This document shows, piece after piece, positions 1 to 8,473 of a stretch of DNA of 64,000 nt (positions are counted from its first letter, which is position 1; the number at the start of each line of letters is the position of its first letter). Both the position numbers and the translations under genes were made by a program. Under the pieces are notes generated by a model, which was not told the DNA's origin, did not search any database, and worked only from the letters and a program-made list of their open reading frames with translations. The DNA is from Aquirhabdus sp. (GTDB taxonomy: Bacteria; Pseudomonadota; Gammaproteobacteria; Pseudomonadales; Moraxellaceae), in contig JASLHI010000019.1 of NCBI GenBank assembly GCA_030149815.1, positions 69,789 to 133,788 on the forward strand, read 5' to 3'.

Positions 1-114
1 TGAGGAAGTCACTGGCAGCCCAGCCAATTCAACTTGATCATTTTATGTTAAAGTTAGCCACTTTTTTAAACTGCGCCGATTAAATCTAGCGCCTAAAACG
101 TATCGGAGAGAACC

Positions 115-1686
115 ATGAGTCAGCCTCCTAAAACAACATCTACCGCAAAAACTCCAACCACTGAACAATCTGCCGCAACCGAAGTTGCCGTTGAAGCTAC
201 AAAAACAACACCGACAAAAGCTCCTGCTGCCCGCAAACCTGCGACTCCACGCGCAAAAGCAGCTACAGCAGTACAACCAAAAGCAGCAGCTGCACCCGCA
301 AAAGCAACAACATCTACTGTTAAACCAAGTACTGCGAAAGCAAGTACAGTAAAACCTAGCCCTGCAAAATCTAAGGAAACTGTTATGAGTAATACCCCTA
401 CTGTTCGCCGCGTTGCCATTTTGGGTGGAAATCGCATTCCTTTCGCTCGTTCAAACGGTGCGTATTTCGAGGCTTCTAACAGTGACATGCTCACAGCAGC
501 ATTGAATGGTCTGATCGACCGTTTCAACCTTAAAGGTCAACGTCTTGGTGAAGTTGTTGCAGGTGCTGTTCTTAAACACAGCCGCGATTTCAACATGACT
601 CGTGAATGTGTACTCAGCACAACATTGTCTGCCCAAACTCCAGCGACTGACTTGCAACAAGCTTGTGGTACTGGCTTACAAGCTGCATTTACTGTGGCAA
701 ACAAAATTGCGCTTGGTCAAATTGAAGTGGGTATCGCTGGTGGTGTTGATACCACTTCTGACGCACCAATTTCTTTCGGTGACGGCTTGCGTAAAGCAAT
801 GCTCGAAGCCAATATTGTTAAAAAGAACTCTGACTACCTCAAAGTCATCAAAAAGTTAGACTTCAAAAAACTGCTCGATGCACCAAAAAATGGTGAGCCA
901 CGCACTGGTTTATCAATGGGTGATCACGCTGCAATCACTGCACTTGAGTGGGGCATTACACGTGAAGCACAAGACGAACTGACTGTAGCAAGCCACAAAA
1001 ACATGGCTGCAGCCTATGATCGTGGTTTCTTCGACGACCTCATTACACCATTCATGTCATTAACTCGTGACAACAACATGCGCCCAGGCAGCACAGTTGA
1101 GAAACTCGCAACACTGAAACCAGCTTTCGGTAAACGCAACGAAAACGCGACCATGACTGCTGGTAACTCAACACCGTTAACAGACGGTGCATCAGTTGTT
1201 CTACTCGCTTCTGAAGAGTGGGCAAAAGCAAACGGTCACGAAGTGCTTGCATACCTGACTTTCTCTGAAACTGCTGCAGTTGATTTCATTGGTAAAGACA
1301 GCGATGTGAAAGAAGGCTTGTTGATGGCTCCTGCGTATGCAGTAGCACGCATGTTAGATCGCGCAGGTTTGACACTACAAGATTTCGATTTCTACGAAAT
1401 CCATGAAGCGTTTGCATCAGTTGTTCTTTCAACATTGAAAGCTTGGGAAGATCCGACATTCTGTAAAGAGCGTTTGGGCTTGAGCAAACCGCTAGGTAAG
1501 ATCGACCGTAGCAAACTAAACGTCAACGGTTCATCACTTGCAGCAGGACATCCGTTCGCAGCAACTGGCGGTCGCGTTCTCGCAACTGCAGCAAAACTCT
1601 TGAACGAAAAAGGTAGCGGTCGCGCATTGATTTCAATCTGTGCTGCTGGTGGTCAAGGTGTTGTTGCAATCGTTGAAAAAAACTAA
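115..1686 (+). CDS. FadI-type acetyl-CoA C-acyltransferase (thiolase) with basic N-terminal extension
   Basis: Thiolase; the family cleaves 3-ketoacyl-CoA with CoA in fatty-acid beta-oxidation or runs the reverse condensation. The catalytic core starts around residue 95. The nucleophile is Cys184 in QQACGTGLQ. The active-site His motifs are HEAFAS and GHPFAATGGR, and the second Cys lies in ICAAGGQG. Together these make a complete active site. The first 90 residues are unlike a thiolase: almost only Lys, Ala, Pro and Thr in repeats such as AKxxTVKPS, resembling a histone-H1-like tail. The start at 115 has a GGAGAG ribosome site 5-10 bases upstream. A second ATG at 385 (residue 91, MSNTPTVRR) is preceded by AAGGAAA and would give a normal 433-residue thiolase. 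Both may be used. The gene ends at a strong terminator and appears monocistronic. Enzyme class is secure; chain length and the tail's role are not. Confidence 0.9.
   Translation: MSQPPKTTSTAKTPTTEQSAATEVAVEATKTTPTKAPAARKPATPRAKAATAVQPKAAAAPAKATTSTVKPSTAKASTVKPSPAKSKETVMSNTPTVRRVAILGGNRIPFARSNGAYFEASNSDMLTAALNGLIDRFNLKGQRLGEVVAGAVLKHSRDFNMTRECVLSTTLSAQTPATDLQQACGTGLQAAFTVANKIALGQIEVGIAGGVDTTSDAPISFGDGLRKAMLEANIVKKNSDYLKVIKKLDFKKLLDAPKNGEPRTGLSMGDHAAITALEWGITREAQDELTVASHKNMAAAYDRGFFDDLITPFMSLTRDNNMRPGSTVEKLATLKPAFGKRNENATMTAGNSTPLTDGASVVLLASEEWAKANGHEVLAYLTFSETAAVDFIGKDSDVKEGLLMAPAYAVARMLDRAGLTLQDFDFYEIHEAFASVVLSTLKAWEDPTFCKERLGLSKPLGKIDRSKLNVNGSSLAAGHPFAATGGRVLATAAKLLNEKGSGRALISICAAGGQGVVAIVEKN
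374..387 (+). promoter_or_regulatory. Internal ribosome binding site and alternative ATG of the thiolase gene
   Basis: AAGGAAA is followed, at normal spacing, by an in-frame ATG at 385. This sits exactly at the border between the low-complexity tail and the thiolase fold, so a second, shorter protein could be made from the same mRNA. Inferred from sequence only. Confidence 0.45.
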
Positions 1687-1711
1687 TCATTTAGTTTAAA
1701 AATTACTTCAT

Positions 1712-1743
1712 AAAAAATCCCCGCAATATGCGGGGATTTTTTA
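1712..1743 (+). terminator. Rho-independent terminator after the thiolase gene
   Basis: Perfect stem TCCCCGCA/TGCGGGGA with a three-base loop, flanked by runs of A and T. It can work in both directions but follows the thiolase stop codon directly. Confidence 0.9.
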
Positions 1744-1846
1744 TCCAAATCTGATGATCTCGTTGAAATGCAGTTCACCGCATTTATGATCAGTAATGCT
1801 GTGAAGCAAATAGCTCTTTAATTTACATCAATCACACAGATTAGAC

Positions 1847-1879
1847 TTGCATCAATAAACGATAATAATTATCATTTAC
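1847..1879 (+). promoter_or_regulatory. hemP promoter with overlapping Fur box
   Basis: TTGCAT (1847-1852) and TATCAT (1870-1875) are spaced 17 bases apart. The stretch 1861-1879 matches the Fur consensus at 15 of 19 positions by my count and covers the -10 hexamer, so Fur-Fe binding would block RNA polymerase. The downstream gene is a heme-uptake gene, which fits. Confidence 0.8.
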
Positions 1880-1907
1880 AAATAATTTTTATATTGAGGA
1901 ACTCGCT

Positions 1908-2069
1908 ATGAATGCTTATTTCCGTATTTTAGGCTCAAGCCAATCTGCTTTACCTGTATTACAATCCAATAATCTTTTTGCACTAGGACGAGAAATTCGC
2001 ATTCTGCATGAAGGGGAAGAATATCGACTACGCTTAACTCGCAACAACCGATTAATTCTCACTAAATAA
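1908..2069 (+). CDS. hemP: Hemin uptake protein HemP
   Basis: Encodes a 53-residue protein whose second half carries the HemP family signature: REIRILHEGEEYRLRLTR followed by a C-terminal LILTK. HemP is a small protein of heme-acquisition loci. In some proteobacteria it is reported to promote expression of the heme receptor; the biochemical role is poorly defined. The start at 1908 has a GAGGA ribosome site 7 bases upstream. The upstream promoter overlaps a Fur box, so expression should rise under iron limitation. No heme receptor, TonB or ABC transporter gene is in the window, so hemP stands alone here, between a terminator and a convergent gene. Recognition is strong because length and C-terminal signature both fit. 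Confidence 0.9.
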   Translation: MNAYFRILGSSQSALPVLQSNNLFALGREIRILHEGEEYRLRLTRNNRLILTK

Positions 2070-2116
2070 ATCGTCTAGTCAGGATTAATCAGCTATACAT
2101 AGTTTTCTAAAGCACG

Positions 2117-2659
2117 TTAGGGTAATACTTTATGCAACTCTAGCGGGCATTGTTGCCCATCTGCTGTTGCACAGAATTTGATATGGGATGGGCTGATCCA
2201 TTTCACGTATTCTTGCTGAACCTCACCCGTTTGATTGATATTATTACCAGAACAGTCTGTTTCGTTACTATCGTATAAAATTCCTAAGGTAAGCTGTGGC
2301 AAAGTTGTCGCCATGGCTTCCATTTCAGGCAATTGGTACACGTATTTACCCCAACTCCACTCACCTGCGCTTTTTACAATAAACTCGCCGTTTTCTTTAA
2401 AATTGTAATATTCAATACAACTGACATTTGGAATCGTCATGCCCCACAGCCCTGCGATCAGCGGACGATTAACAACTTCAACTTCATTTTTAGGTGGAGT
2501 TTTGGCAAAAGGAAGGCTCGTCAAATCGGTTGTAGACGATGATGCTTGAAGCTCATCATCCGCATGCGCTGATATATTTAGAGCTAAACTGCCAGAGGTG
2601 ATCATCGCAATCAATGCAAAACGGAAACTCGTCGATGCGAATGTCAAACGATGTGTCAT
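2117..2659 (-). CDS. Hypothetical exported protein
   Basis: I do not recognise this family. From the ATG at 2659 the product is 180 residues with a signal peptide: a hydrophobic stretch around FALIAMITSGSLAL and a likely signal peptidase I site after SAHA. An upstream in-frame ATG at 2701 would add 14 residues before the signal peptide and has no better ribosome site. The mature part has four cysteines (VSCIEYYNF, ETDCSGN, IKFCATADG, QQCPLELH) that could form two disulfides, consistent with a periplasmic location. The segment with LIAGLWGMTIP and GEWSWGKYVY is Trp/Tyr rich. It is convergent with hemP and unrelated to the MFS gene behind it. No function proposed. Confidence 0.65.
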   Translation of the reverse strand: MTHRLTFASTSFRFALIAMITSGSLALNISAHADDELQASSSTTDLTSLPFAKTPPKNEVEVVNRPLIAGLWGMTIPNVSCIEYYNFKENGEFIVKSAGEWSWGKYVYQLPEMEAMATTLPQLTLGILYDSNETDCSGNNINQTGEVQQEYVKWISPSHIKFCATADGQQCPLELHKVLP

Positions 2660-2781
2660 CAGTTGATCTATCCATAATCTATTCAAAAAATACAATCGCA
2701 TGTTTTGTCACATCACCATAATTTAAATAACGTGGATTGAATGAAACGCCTCAGCAATCGTGCCGCGTCTCCCCCTATTCG

Positions 2782-3990
2782 TCAAGGTAATTTTGTAGGT
2801 GACATGTGTGTATCTTTTTGGCTTAGCAACGCTTTTTGCGAAATAAACTTCACAAAAAGTAGCCCTAACAATACCACGCCTGCGGCGATCATAAAAATTG
2901 AACTTCCGCCAACAATATCCCAAATCTGCCCAGCTAAGATCGAACCGATCGCGACACCCAATCCCCACAACATACTATATAACGCCTGCGCACGGCCCTG
3001 TTGATCAGGATTAAATTCTCTAAAAATCAGCCGCATTGCAATAGACTGAAATAATGCGAAACTCAGTGCATGAACACACTGCGCCACCACCTGAATACTC
3101 ACAATATATGGAAACAACCCCACAAGCATCCATCGCAAGGATGTCGCAACGATGCAGGCTATTATTAATGCTCGTTCATCAAATCTTGCAAGCAATTTGG
3201 CACTTTGAGTAAACATTAAGACTTCAGCAAAAACCCCAACTGACCAAAGCAAACCAATACTCAGCGTACTGTAACCATAGCTCAGTAAATAGTTAGAATA
3301 AAAACTGTAAAACGGCGCATGAGAAAGCAGTAGACAAAAATGAATACTAAAAAAAGACCAGACCGCTGGTTTTTTGAGAACTGGCCATAGGGGTGAAGGT
3401 TTCGCTGTTCGCATTTTTGTTTGCGGCGGCTCGGCAATTAAGAACGCATTAATCACAGCAATCAATGCAAGCAGTATCATGACCATCGGCAGTGTCGTGA
3501 TCAAATTCCACTTAAACCAAACACCCAAACCCGCAACCGCAGCAATAAAGCCAAGTGATCCCCATAGTCTGATAATGCCGTATTGATCACGCTGTGAACT
3601 TAAATAAAACAATGTCACAGCTTCAAATTGTGCAAGTACCGCATTCTGAAAAAAGCTATAAAAAAATAATACCAATACGAGCCAAGACATCGTATGAGGA
3701 ACAAAAAGAACAGCAACCCAAGCGATCAATTCGGCCGAAATCCCCAAACGAACCCAACGCATCCGTAAGCCTGAACGATCCGCCAATTGCCCCCATACGC
3801 TCGGCGCAATAATGCGTGAAATCACCGTCACTGCCGCAAGCCAGCCAATTTGCTCTTTATGAAAACCACGCCGTTCCAGATATAAGCTCCAGTAAGGCAT
3901 GAATACGCCAACCACCGCGAAATAAAAAAAATAGAAGCCCGACAAGCGGGCTTTAGTGAACAACGTTGGAGTGGATGATGAAAGCGACAT
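2782..3990 (-). CDS. MFS transporter of the MFS_1-like / HcaT type
   Basis: A 402-residue integral membrane protein with about 12 hydrophobic segments. The N-terminal part (FYFFYFAVVGVFMPYWSLYL, then GWLAAVTVISRIIAPSVWG and QLADRSGLRMRW) is characteristic of the family that includes the putative phenylpropionate permease HcaT and nucleoside symporters. Members are proton-coupled inner-membrane carriers; the substrate cannot be read from the sequence. The gene begins 12 bases after the aroC stop codon on the same strand, so it is probably co-transcribed with aroC, but the link looks positional rather than metabolic. Confidence 0.85.
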   Translation of the reverse strand: MSLSSSTPTLFTKARLSGFYFFYFAVVGVFMPYWSLYLERRGFHKEQIGWLAAVTVISRIIAPSVWGQLADRSGLRMRWVRLGISAELIAWVAVLFVPHTMSWLVLVLFFYSFFQNAVLAQFEAVTLFYLSSQRDQYGIIRLWGSLGFIAAVAGLGVWFKWNLITTLPMVMILLALIAVINAFLIAEPPQTKMRTAKPSPLWPVLKKPAVWSFFSIHFCLLLSHAPFYSFYSNYLLSYGYSTLSIGLLWSVGVFAEVLMFTQSAKLLARFDERALIIACIVATSLRWMLVGLFPYIVSIQVVAQCVHALSFALFQSIAMRLIFREFNPDQQGRAQALYSMLWGLGVAIGSILAGQIWDIVGGSSIFMIAAGVVLLGLLFVKFISQKALLSQKDTHMSPTKLP

Positions 3991-4002
3991 GCTAATCAGT
4001 AA

Positions 4003-5094
4003 CTACCTTTCAATCGCTGTCATAGGCGGAATAACATCAGTATTTTGTGCACGATTTCGTAAGAAATGATCCATTAGTACAATCGCAAGCATCGCTTCAG
4101 CAATCGGTGTTGCACGCACGCCCACGCAAGGATCGTGACGACCTTTGGTCACAACTTCGATTTGCTCACCTGCTAAATTAACGCTTTGACCTGGTGTCGT
4201 AATACTTGCTGTTGGTTTCAGCGCAATCGACACACGAATTTGCTGACCACTGGAAATACCACCCAAAATGCCGCCCGCATGATTCGCTTTAAAACCATTA
4301 GGTGTCATTTCATCGCGAGTTTCATGACCAAACTGACCTGCAACGGCAAAACCATCACCGATCTCAACACCTTTCACCGCATTGATACTCATCATGGCAT
4401 GCGCAATATCTGCATCTAAACGATCAAATACAGGTTCCCCCCAACCCACAGGAACATTCTCGGCAATCACTTCTAATCGTGCGCCACAACTTGTACCCTG
4501 ACGACGCAAATCAGTGACTAACGCTTCAAAGCGCGGAATCGCTTCAGCATCTCCACAGAAAAATGGGTTTTGATTGACAATAGACCAATCTAAATTGTGT
4601 GCAAGCTCATTGCCAATTTGAGTGACATGACCACGAATCAAAATACCAAATTTCTCAGCTAAATATTTCTTGGCAATCGCACCCGCCGCAACACGCATTG
4701 CGGTTTCACGCGCACTCGAACGACCGCCGCCACGATAATCGCGGAAGCCATATTTCATCGTGTATGTGTAATCAGCATGACCCGGACGGAAAGTCTCTGC
4801 AATATTGCCATAATCTTTTGATTTTTGGTCAGTATTGGCAATATACAAACCTATTGGCGTGCCTGTGGTTTTACCTTCAAATACACCAGAAATGATTTTG
4901 ACCAAATCTTCTTCTTTACGCTGCGTCGCAAAACTTGAAGTGCCTGGTTTACGGCGATCCAAATCAACCTGCAAATCTTCTTCACTTAACGCCATACCCG
5001 GAGGGACGCCATCGACAATCGCCATCAAGCCCACGCCATGCGATTCGCCACATGTCGTCACTCGGAATAATTGCCCAACGCTATTACCTGCCAT
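4003..5094 (-). CDS. aroC: Chorismate synthase
   Basis: Catalyses the last step of the shikimate pathway, 5-enolpyruvylshikimate-3-phosphate to chorismate, using reduced FMN as a catalytic cofactor in the cytoplasm. The 363-residue product has the family hallmarks: GESHGVGL near the N-terminus, the [10 protein letters not shown] and [14 protein letters not shown] stretches, [10 protein letters not shown], and a C-terminal [17 protein letters not shown]. Length is normal for the bacterial enzyme. It appears to lead a two-gene unit with the following MFS gene. The prmB-aroC-MFS order on one strand resembles a common gammaproteobacterial arrangement, interrupted here by one AT-rich gene. Confidence 0.98.
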   Translation of the reverse strand: MAGNSVGQLFRVTTCGESHGVGLMAIVDGVPPGMALSEEDLQVDLDRRKPGTSSFATQRKEEDLVKIISGVFEGKTTGTPIGLYIANTDQKSKDYGNIAETFRPGHADYTYTMKYGFRDYRGGGRSSARETAMRVAAGAIAKKYLAEKFGILIRGHVTQIGNELAHNLDWSIVNQNPFFCGDAEAIPRFEALVTDLRRQGTSCGARLEVIAENVPVGWGEPVFDRLDADIAHAMMSINAVKGVEIGDGFAVAGQFGHETRDEMTPNGFKANHAGGILGGISSGQQIRVSIALKPTASITTPGQSVNLAGEQIEVVTKGRHDPCVGVRATPIAEAMLAIVLMDHFLRNRAQNTDVIPPMTAIER

Positions 5095-5142
5095 AACTTT
5101 TACTCTACATCAACTTCGTTAACTACTTGAATGAAAAATATT

Positions 5143-5829
5143 TTAAATTTTCGAAATATCTTTAGGTGATAAAATTGTACTACGCTTGGGATTATCCAAT
5201 TGCATTCTTATAACGGTATTAAATGTTCTTTCTGGAAAACTACTATAGTCATAAGCTCTAAAAATACTTAATATTTGGGAGTCTAATTTACTATCATTAA
5301 TACTATCTGAATCGATTGAAACTGTATTGAGTGTCCCTCCTACAACATTTACCTGAATTGCTATAAGCCCACTCTTAATATTTGCATCCTCATCTGCTCG
5401 TTTTTTATAGGCCAATAACACTTGGTTAGCAAGATCATTAGTTCTTAATACTGTATTAGGTTTTGGTTTTTTTAAATCAAACTTTATTGTTGTGTCGAAT
5501 GTTTTTTTGATATCAGCGTTGAAATCATATTTTTGCACAATGTTCTGTAAACTAGATTCAAGTACACTATCGCGTAAAGAGTCTAATTCGATAGTACTTG
5601 ACTTGAGCATACCGTCTTTAACATTTATATGAATTGATACAACTGCACCATCAATACTTTTGTCTTCCATAATTCGTTTTCTTAATACATTACTAAGCTG
5701 ATTACTCAAACTCTCAGTATTAATCATAACTACAGGCTGGGGAATAGCATAAGTATTAGCATCATTATCTGCTTTCGCAAGTAGCGAAATTGCAGAAACA
5801 GTAATCACAAACAATAATTTTTTAATCAA
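5143..5829 (-). CDS. Exported protein with two tandem TonB-C/AgmX-like domains
   Basis: I do not recognise a named family. The 228-residue product has a signal peptide (MIKKLLFVITVSAISLLAKA) and then two internal repeats, about residues 38-123 and 129-215. Aligned pieces: INVKDGMLKSSTIELDSLRD with VNVVGGTLNTVSIDSDSIND, then YDFNADIKKTFDTTIKFDL with YDYSSFPERTFNTVIRMQL. Each repeat has the layout of TonB C-terminal or AgmX/PglI C-terminal domains: strand, short G turn, strand, D/S-rich turn, helix, then FP..TFNT.I. No TonB-like membrane anchor or proline-rich linker is present. The gene is clearly AT-richer than aroC and prmB on either side, suggesting insertion between them. Function unknown; domain assignment is inference. 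Confidence 0.7.
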   Translation of the reverse strand: MIKKLLFVITVSAISLLAKADNDANTYAIPQPVVMINTESLSNQLSNVLRKRIMEDKSIDGAVVSIHINVKDGMLKSSTIELDSLRDSVLESSLQNIVQKYDFNADIKKTFDTTIKFDLKKPKPNTVLRTNDLANQVLLAYKKRADEDANIKSGLIAIQVNVVGGTLNTVSIDSDSINDSKLDSQILSIFRAYDYSSFPERTFNTVIRMQLDNPKRSTILSPKDISKI

Positions 5830-5946
5830 AATTAAGCCCTTTATCTGATGGTGAACATCAATAAATCGAAATCTTTAATAAATAAGTATTAAATGCAAAA
5901 GAACAACTTTGCATTCAACTACCATTTATATAACAGATTAAATTTA

Positions 5947-6966
5947 CTACTCACTCAACGCCAACGCAGCGACAAACTGCGCATGATATTGATGACACTC
6001 ACTTGCTGTCAGAGCAAATACGCCCGTTCCACCTTGGGTGAAGTGCAACCAATGGAATGGCACTTTCGGAAATAGTTGACGTAGTGCCCATTCACTATTA
6101 CCCACCTCAACCACCAACAAGCCACGTGATGAAAGATATTCTGTTGATTTCACAAGAATCTGTTTCACCAGATCTAAACCATCACGACCTGCTGCCAATG
6201 CCATTTCTGGCTCATGCAAGAACTCTTGTGGCAAATCAGCCATATCGGACGCATCCACATACGGTGGATTCGACACGATCAAATCATATTGCTGTTGTGG
6301 CGGAATTTTCTCAAACAAGTTCGATTGAATCAGTGACACTTGATTGTCTTTTTGATGATGCTCTACGTTAATCGAAGCAACTTCCAACGCATCGCGTGAT
6401 AAATCTGCACCATCCACTTGTGCATCTTCAAACGCATAAGCACACGCAATCGCAATACAACCAGAACCTGTACACAAATCCAAAATACGTTCTGGTACAA
6501 ATGCTGAATCAACCACAGGCGGTAAACGATTCACCCCATCAACCAACCCATTGACGCCATCGGTCAACACAGGTGCAAAACGATTATTAATCAACTCTGC
6601 AATTGGCGAACGCGGAATGAGAACACGCTCATCCACGTAATATGGCTGATTGCAGAAATACGCAACGTTCAGCAAATACCCCAAAGGAATCCGATCATTA
6701 ATACGCTTTGCCAATAATTCGACTACTTTTTCTTTTTCAGATGGCAATAAACGACTATCTAAGATTTGTTCGTCAGCGGACCAATCTAAAGAAAGCGTTT
6801 GCAAAACCAAAGCAGAACTTTCGGCAAAAAAATCTTCTGTACCTTGACCTAAATGCACTTCTGAAGCACGTAAAGCAGTCACACCAAAACGGATAAAATC
6901 ACGAATCGTATGTAAATGTGCAACGACCTCATCTAATACGTCACGTTCAATCGTGAGTGCGTCCAT
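5947..6966 (-). CDS. prmB: Ribosomal protein L3 N5-glutamine methyltransferase
   Basis: SAM-dependent methyltransferase that modifies a glutamine of ribosomal protein L3 (Gln150 in E. coli) during 50S assembly. The catalytic NPPY motif is present (IVSNPPYVDASD), as is the SAM-binding ILDLCTGSGCIAIA. The N-terminal helical substrate domain and VLIPRSPIAELI are of PrmB rather than PrmC type. I place the start at the ATG at 6966 (MDALTIERDV) because GAGGAA lies 7 bases upstream; an ATG at 6993 would add nine residues but has no ribosome site. This gives 339 residues. A short linker VNGLVDGVNRLPPVVD inside the methyltransferase domain is longer than I would expect. Confidence 0.95.
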   Translation of the reverse strand: MDALTIERDVLDEVVAHLHTIRDFIRFGVTALRASEVHLGQGTEDFFAESSALVLQTLSLDWSADEQILDSRLLPSEKEKVVELLAKRINDRIPLGYLLNVAYFCNQPYYVDERVLIPRSPIAELINNRFAPVLTDGVNGLVDGVNRLPPVVDSAFVPERILDLCTGSGCIAIACAYAFEDAQVDGADLSRDALEVASINVEHHQKDNQVSLIQSNLFEKIPPQQQYDLIVSNPPYVDASDMADLPQEFLHEPEMALAAGRDGLDLVKQILVKSTEYLSSRGLLVVEVGNSEWALRQLFPKVPFHWLHFTQGGTGVFALTASECHQYHAQFVAALALSE

Positions 6967-7091
6967 ACTATGTTCCTCTAAATCAGTGCTCATAAAAAAT
7001 ACGAAACCAGCTCAATTTCGTTAAAAAAATCTGAGCGAATAAATATGTGCGAGATTGTAACGCGAAACGCCATCAAAACGGCGCGATTTAA

Positions 7092-7127
7092 TGCCGTACT
7101 TCGCTAACATCAGCAAAAAATACGGCA
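7092..7127 (-). terminator. Hairpin downstream of the 81-residue orphan
   Basis: Arms TGCCGTA and TACGGCA enclose a second partly paired stretch. It lies just after the stop of the minus-strand gene at 7161-7406. The following T run is weak, so this could be a terminator or a processing hairpin. Confidence 0.4.
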
Positions 7128-7160
7128 AAGTTTAGCTTTATATCAATGTGAAATGATTGA

Positions 7161-7406
7161 TTAACCTGTTTGATCGGATAAACAAACTAGTCTTTGTGAC
7201 TCATAACTCTTTTGAATTTCTAAAGCCTCATCATGGCTATTGGCGTATGCAAGCGCAATAAAATCGCCTTCAGGCTTACCGAGTTTAAAAATTCGTCGAT
7301 TACGTTGCAGACGCTCTGCAAGAGTTTCAATATGAAACTGCTTACGATGTGGACTCCATAAGATCACATAAGAATCTTGAGTAATCGTGAATTGATCTAT
7401 TGGCAT
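7161..7406 (-). CDS. Small hypothetical protein, 81 residues
   Basis: Unrecognised small soluble protein without signal peptide or membrane segment. A very good ribosome site (AAGGAGTG, spacing about 5) in front of the ATG at 7406 is the main argument that it is real. The sequence alternates charged and hydrophobic residues (SYVILWSPHRKQFHIETLAE, then QRNRRIFKLGKPEGDFIALA) and ends with a helix EALEIQKSYESQRL, suggesting a compact alpha/beta fold. It lies between prmB and the lipid desaturase gene on the same strand, with about 150-190 bases on each side, so it probably has its own promoter. Confidence 0.65.
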   Translation of the reverse strand: MPIDQFTITQDSYVILWSPHRKQFHIETLAERLQRNRRIFKLGKPEGDFIALAYANSHDEALEIQKSYESQRLVCLSDQTG

Positions 7407-7514
7407 AAAACACTCCTTGTGTACTGTAAAAACAGCAATGGCAACGATGCAATCAACTTTACTTTTAGATCAAAAACTCCTGAAAGGCAATACTTAAAAT
7501 GTGCTAAATCAGCC

Positions 7515-7531
7515 GCTTTATGCGATAAAGC
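7515..7531. repeat. Short perfect hairpin
   Basis: GCTTTAT and ATAAAGC with a three-base spacer. It sits in the gap between the desaturase stop codon and the 81-residue gene. No T run follows on either strand, so it is more likely an mRNA-stability or processing element than a terminator. Confidence 0.35.
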
Positions 7532-7561
7532 TACAAAGGGAAATCAAATAAACAATGTCAA

Positions 7562-8314
7562 TTATCGGCTTATAGGCGTTTGACTTGCATGACGTATCTG
7601 TTGATACAGCGCAGTATGCAAATCCGTATTTGATTTATAACCACGATAAAAAACCGCCGCAATCCAATTAATCACAGGATCGCTCATTCCATTGAGAAAT
7701 GCATAGTTCATATTGTCTGCACGATGATGTTGCATGTGATGTTTTTTGGGCAATAAAATCCAAAAGCGCTGCAATCCACGCACAATACTTGAATGACTGT
7801 TATGACATAGATAATGAGAGACTTCTGCAATCGAAGAAAACACCGCGAAATATGCACCGATACAAAGCATTAACGGTGGGACAACATGCCAAACAAAATG
7901 ACCGACAAAGCAACTCGATAACAATATTAAGAAAAAAACCAACCACAACTTATAACCCGACTCATCCACATAAACCTGTAATAACGGTTTATCGGTATAA
8001 CGTGGAATATCATGATGAAGATGGAACGAAGCCACAAATGGACCCACGATTGATGAATAATCATCATTATGATCCATAAATAAATGAACCAAGCCATTCA
8101 CAAAATCAGCCAAAACATAAGCTATAAGCACTGCAGAAATTTGCCAACCCCAACCAATATTCAATCGAATGGCTAAAACCATCAGAAAAAGTTGCACACA
8201 GACATTAAACCAAGAAACCAATTTATTGATTAATTGATACGAACTTTGCCCTTCGTAACGCTGCATTGCTGCAACAAATTGATGTTGCTTGGTGTTCCAC
8301 TCGGTTTGCGGCAT
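7562..8314 (-). CDS. Kua/CarF/TMEM189-type lipid desaturase family membrane protein
   Basis: A 250-residue membrane protein with four or so hydrophobic segments and the histidine clusters of the PF10520 lipid desaturase family: DFVNGLVHLFMDH, SFHLHHDIPR, EVSHYLCHNSHS and KKHHMQHHRADNMNYAFLNG. These histidines bind a di-iron centre in related desaturases. Relatives include plant FAD4 (an acyl desaturase of phosphatidylglycerol) and the CarF/TMEM189 enzymes that form the vinyl-ether bond of plasmalogens. Which lipid is used here cannot be told; plasmalogen synthesis would be unexpected in Moraxellaceae. It stands alone, divergent from alaS. Family call is good, substrate unknown. Confidence 0.8.
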   Translation of the reverse strand: MPQTEWNTKQHQFVAAMQRYEGQSSYQLINKLVSWFNVCVQLFLMVLAIRLNIGWGWQISAVLIAYVLADFVNGLVHLFMDHNDDYSSIVGPFVASFHLHHDIPRYTDKPLLQVYVDESGYKLWLVFFLILLSSCFVGHFVWHVVPPLMLCIGAYFAVFSSIAEVSHYLCHNSHSSIVRGLQRFWILLPKKHHMQHHRADNMNYAFLNGMSDPVINWIAAVFYRGYKSNTDLHTALYQQIRHASQTPISR

Positions 8315-8473
8315 GATCGAAATGACCTTGGCTTAAAAGGATTACATGAGATTTACTCATACTTATTTTACTCCAATATTTCACACTTAGAATTGACCGA
8401 ACTGTCTATCAATCCTGCTCATGCAGTAAGATCATTATCTGATAGAATTTTACATAAGGAATAGGATTTAAAA

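Noticed and set aside
1..114. 3' end of an upstream gene at the window edge
   Set aside because: The first 114 bases show no reading frame I can assign and no terminator; called as intergenic.
120..527. 135-codon minus-strand ORF opposite the thiolase tail
   Set aside because: It mirrors the GC-rich KPA repeats, has no ribosome site or homologous look, and is a shadow of the real gene.
7699..8079. 126-codon plus-strand ORF opposite the desaturase gene
   Set aside because: Its sequence is the complement of the His-cluster gene; composition and start context are not coding-like.
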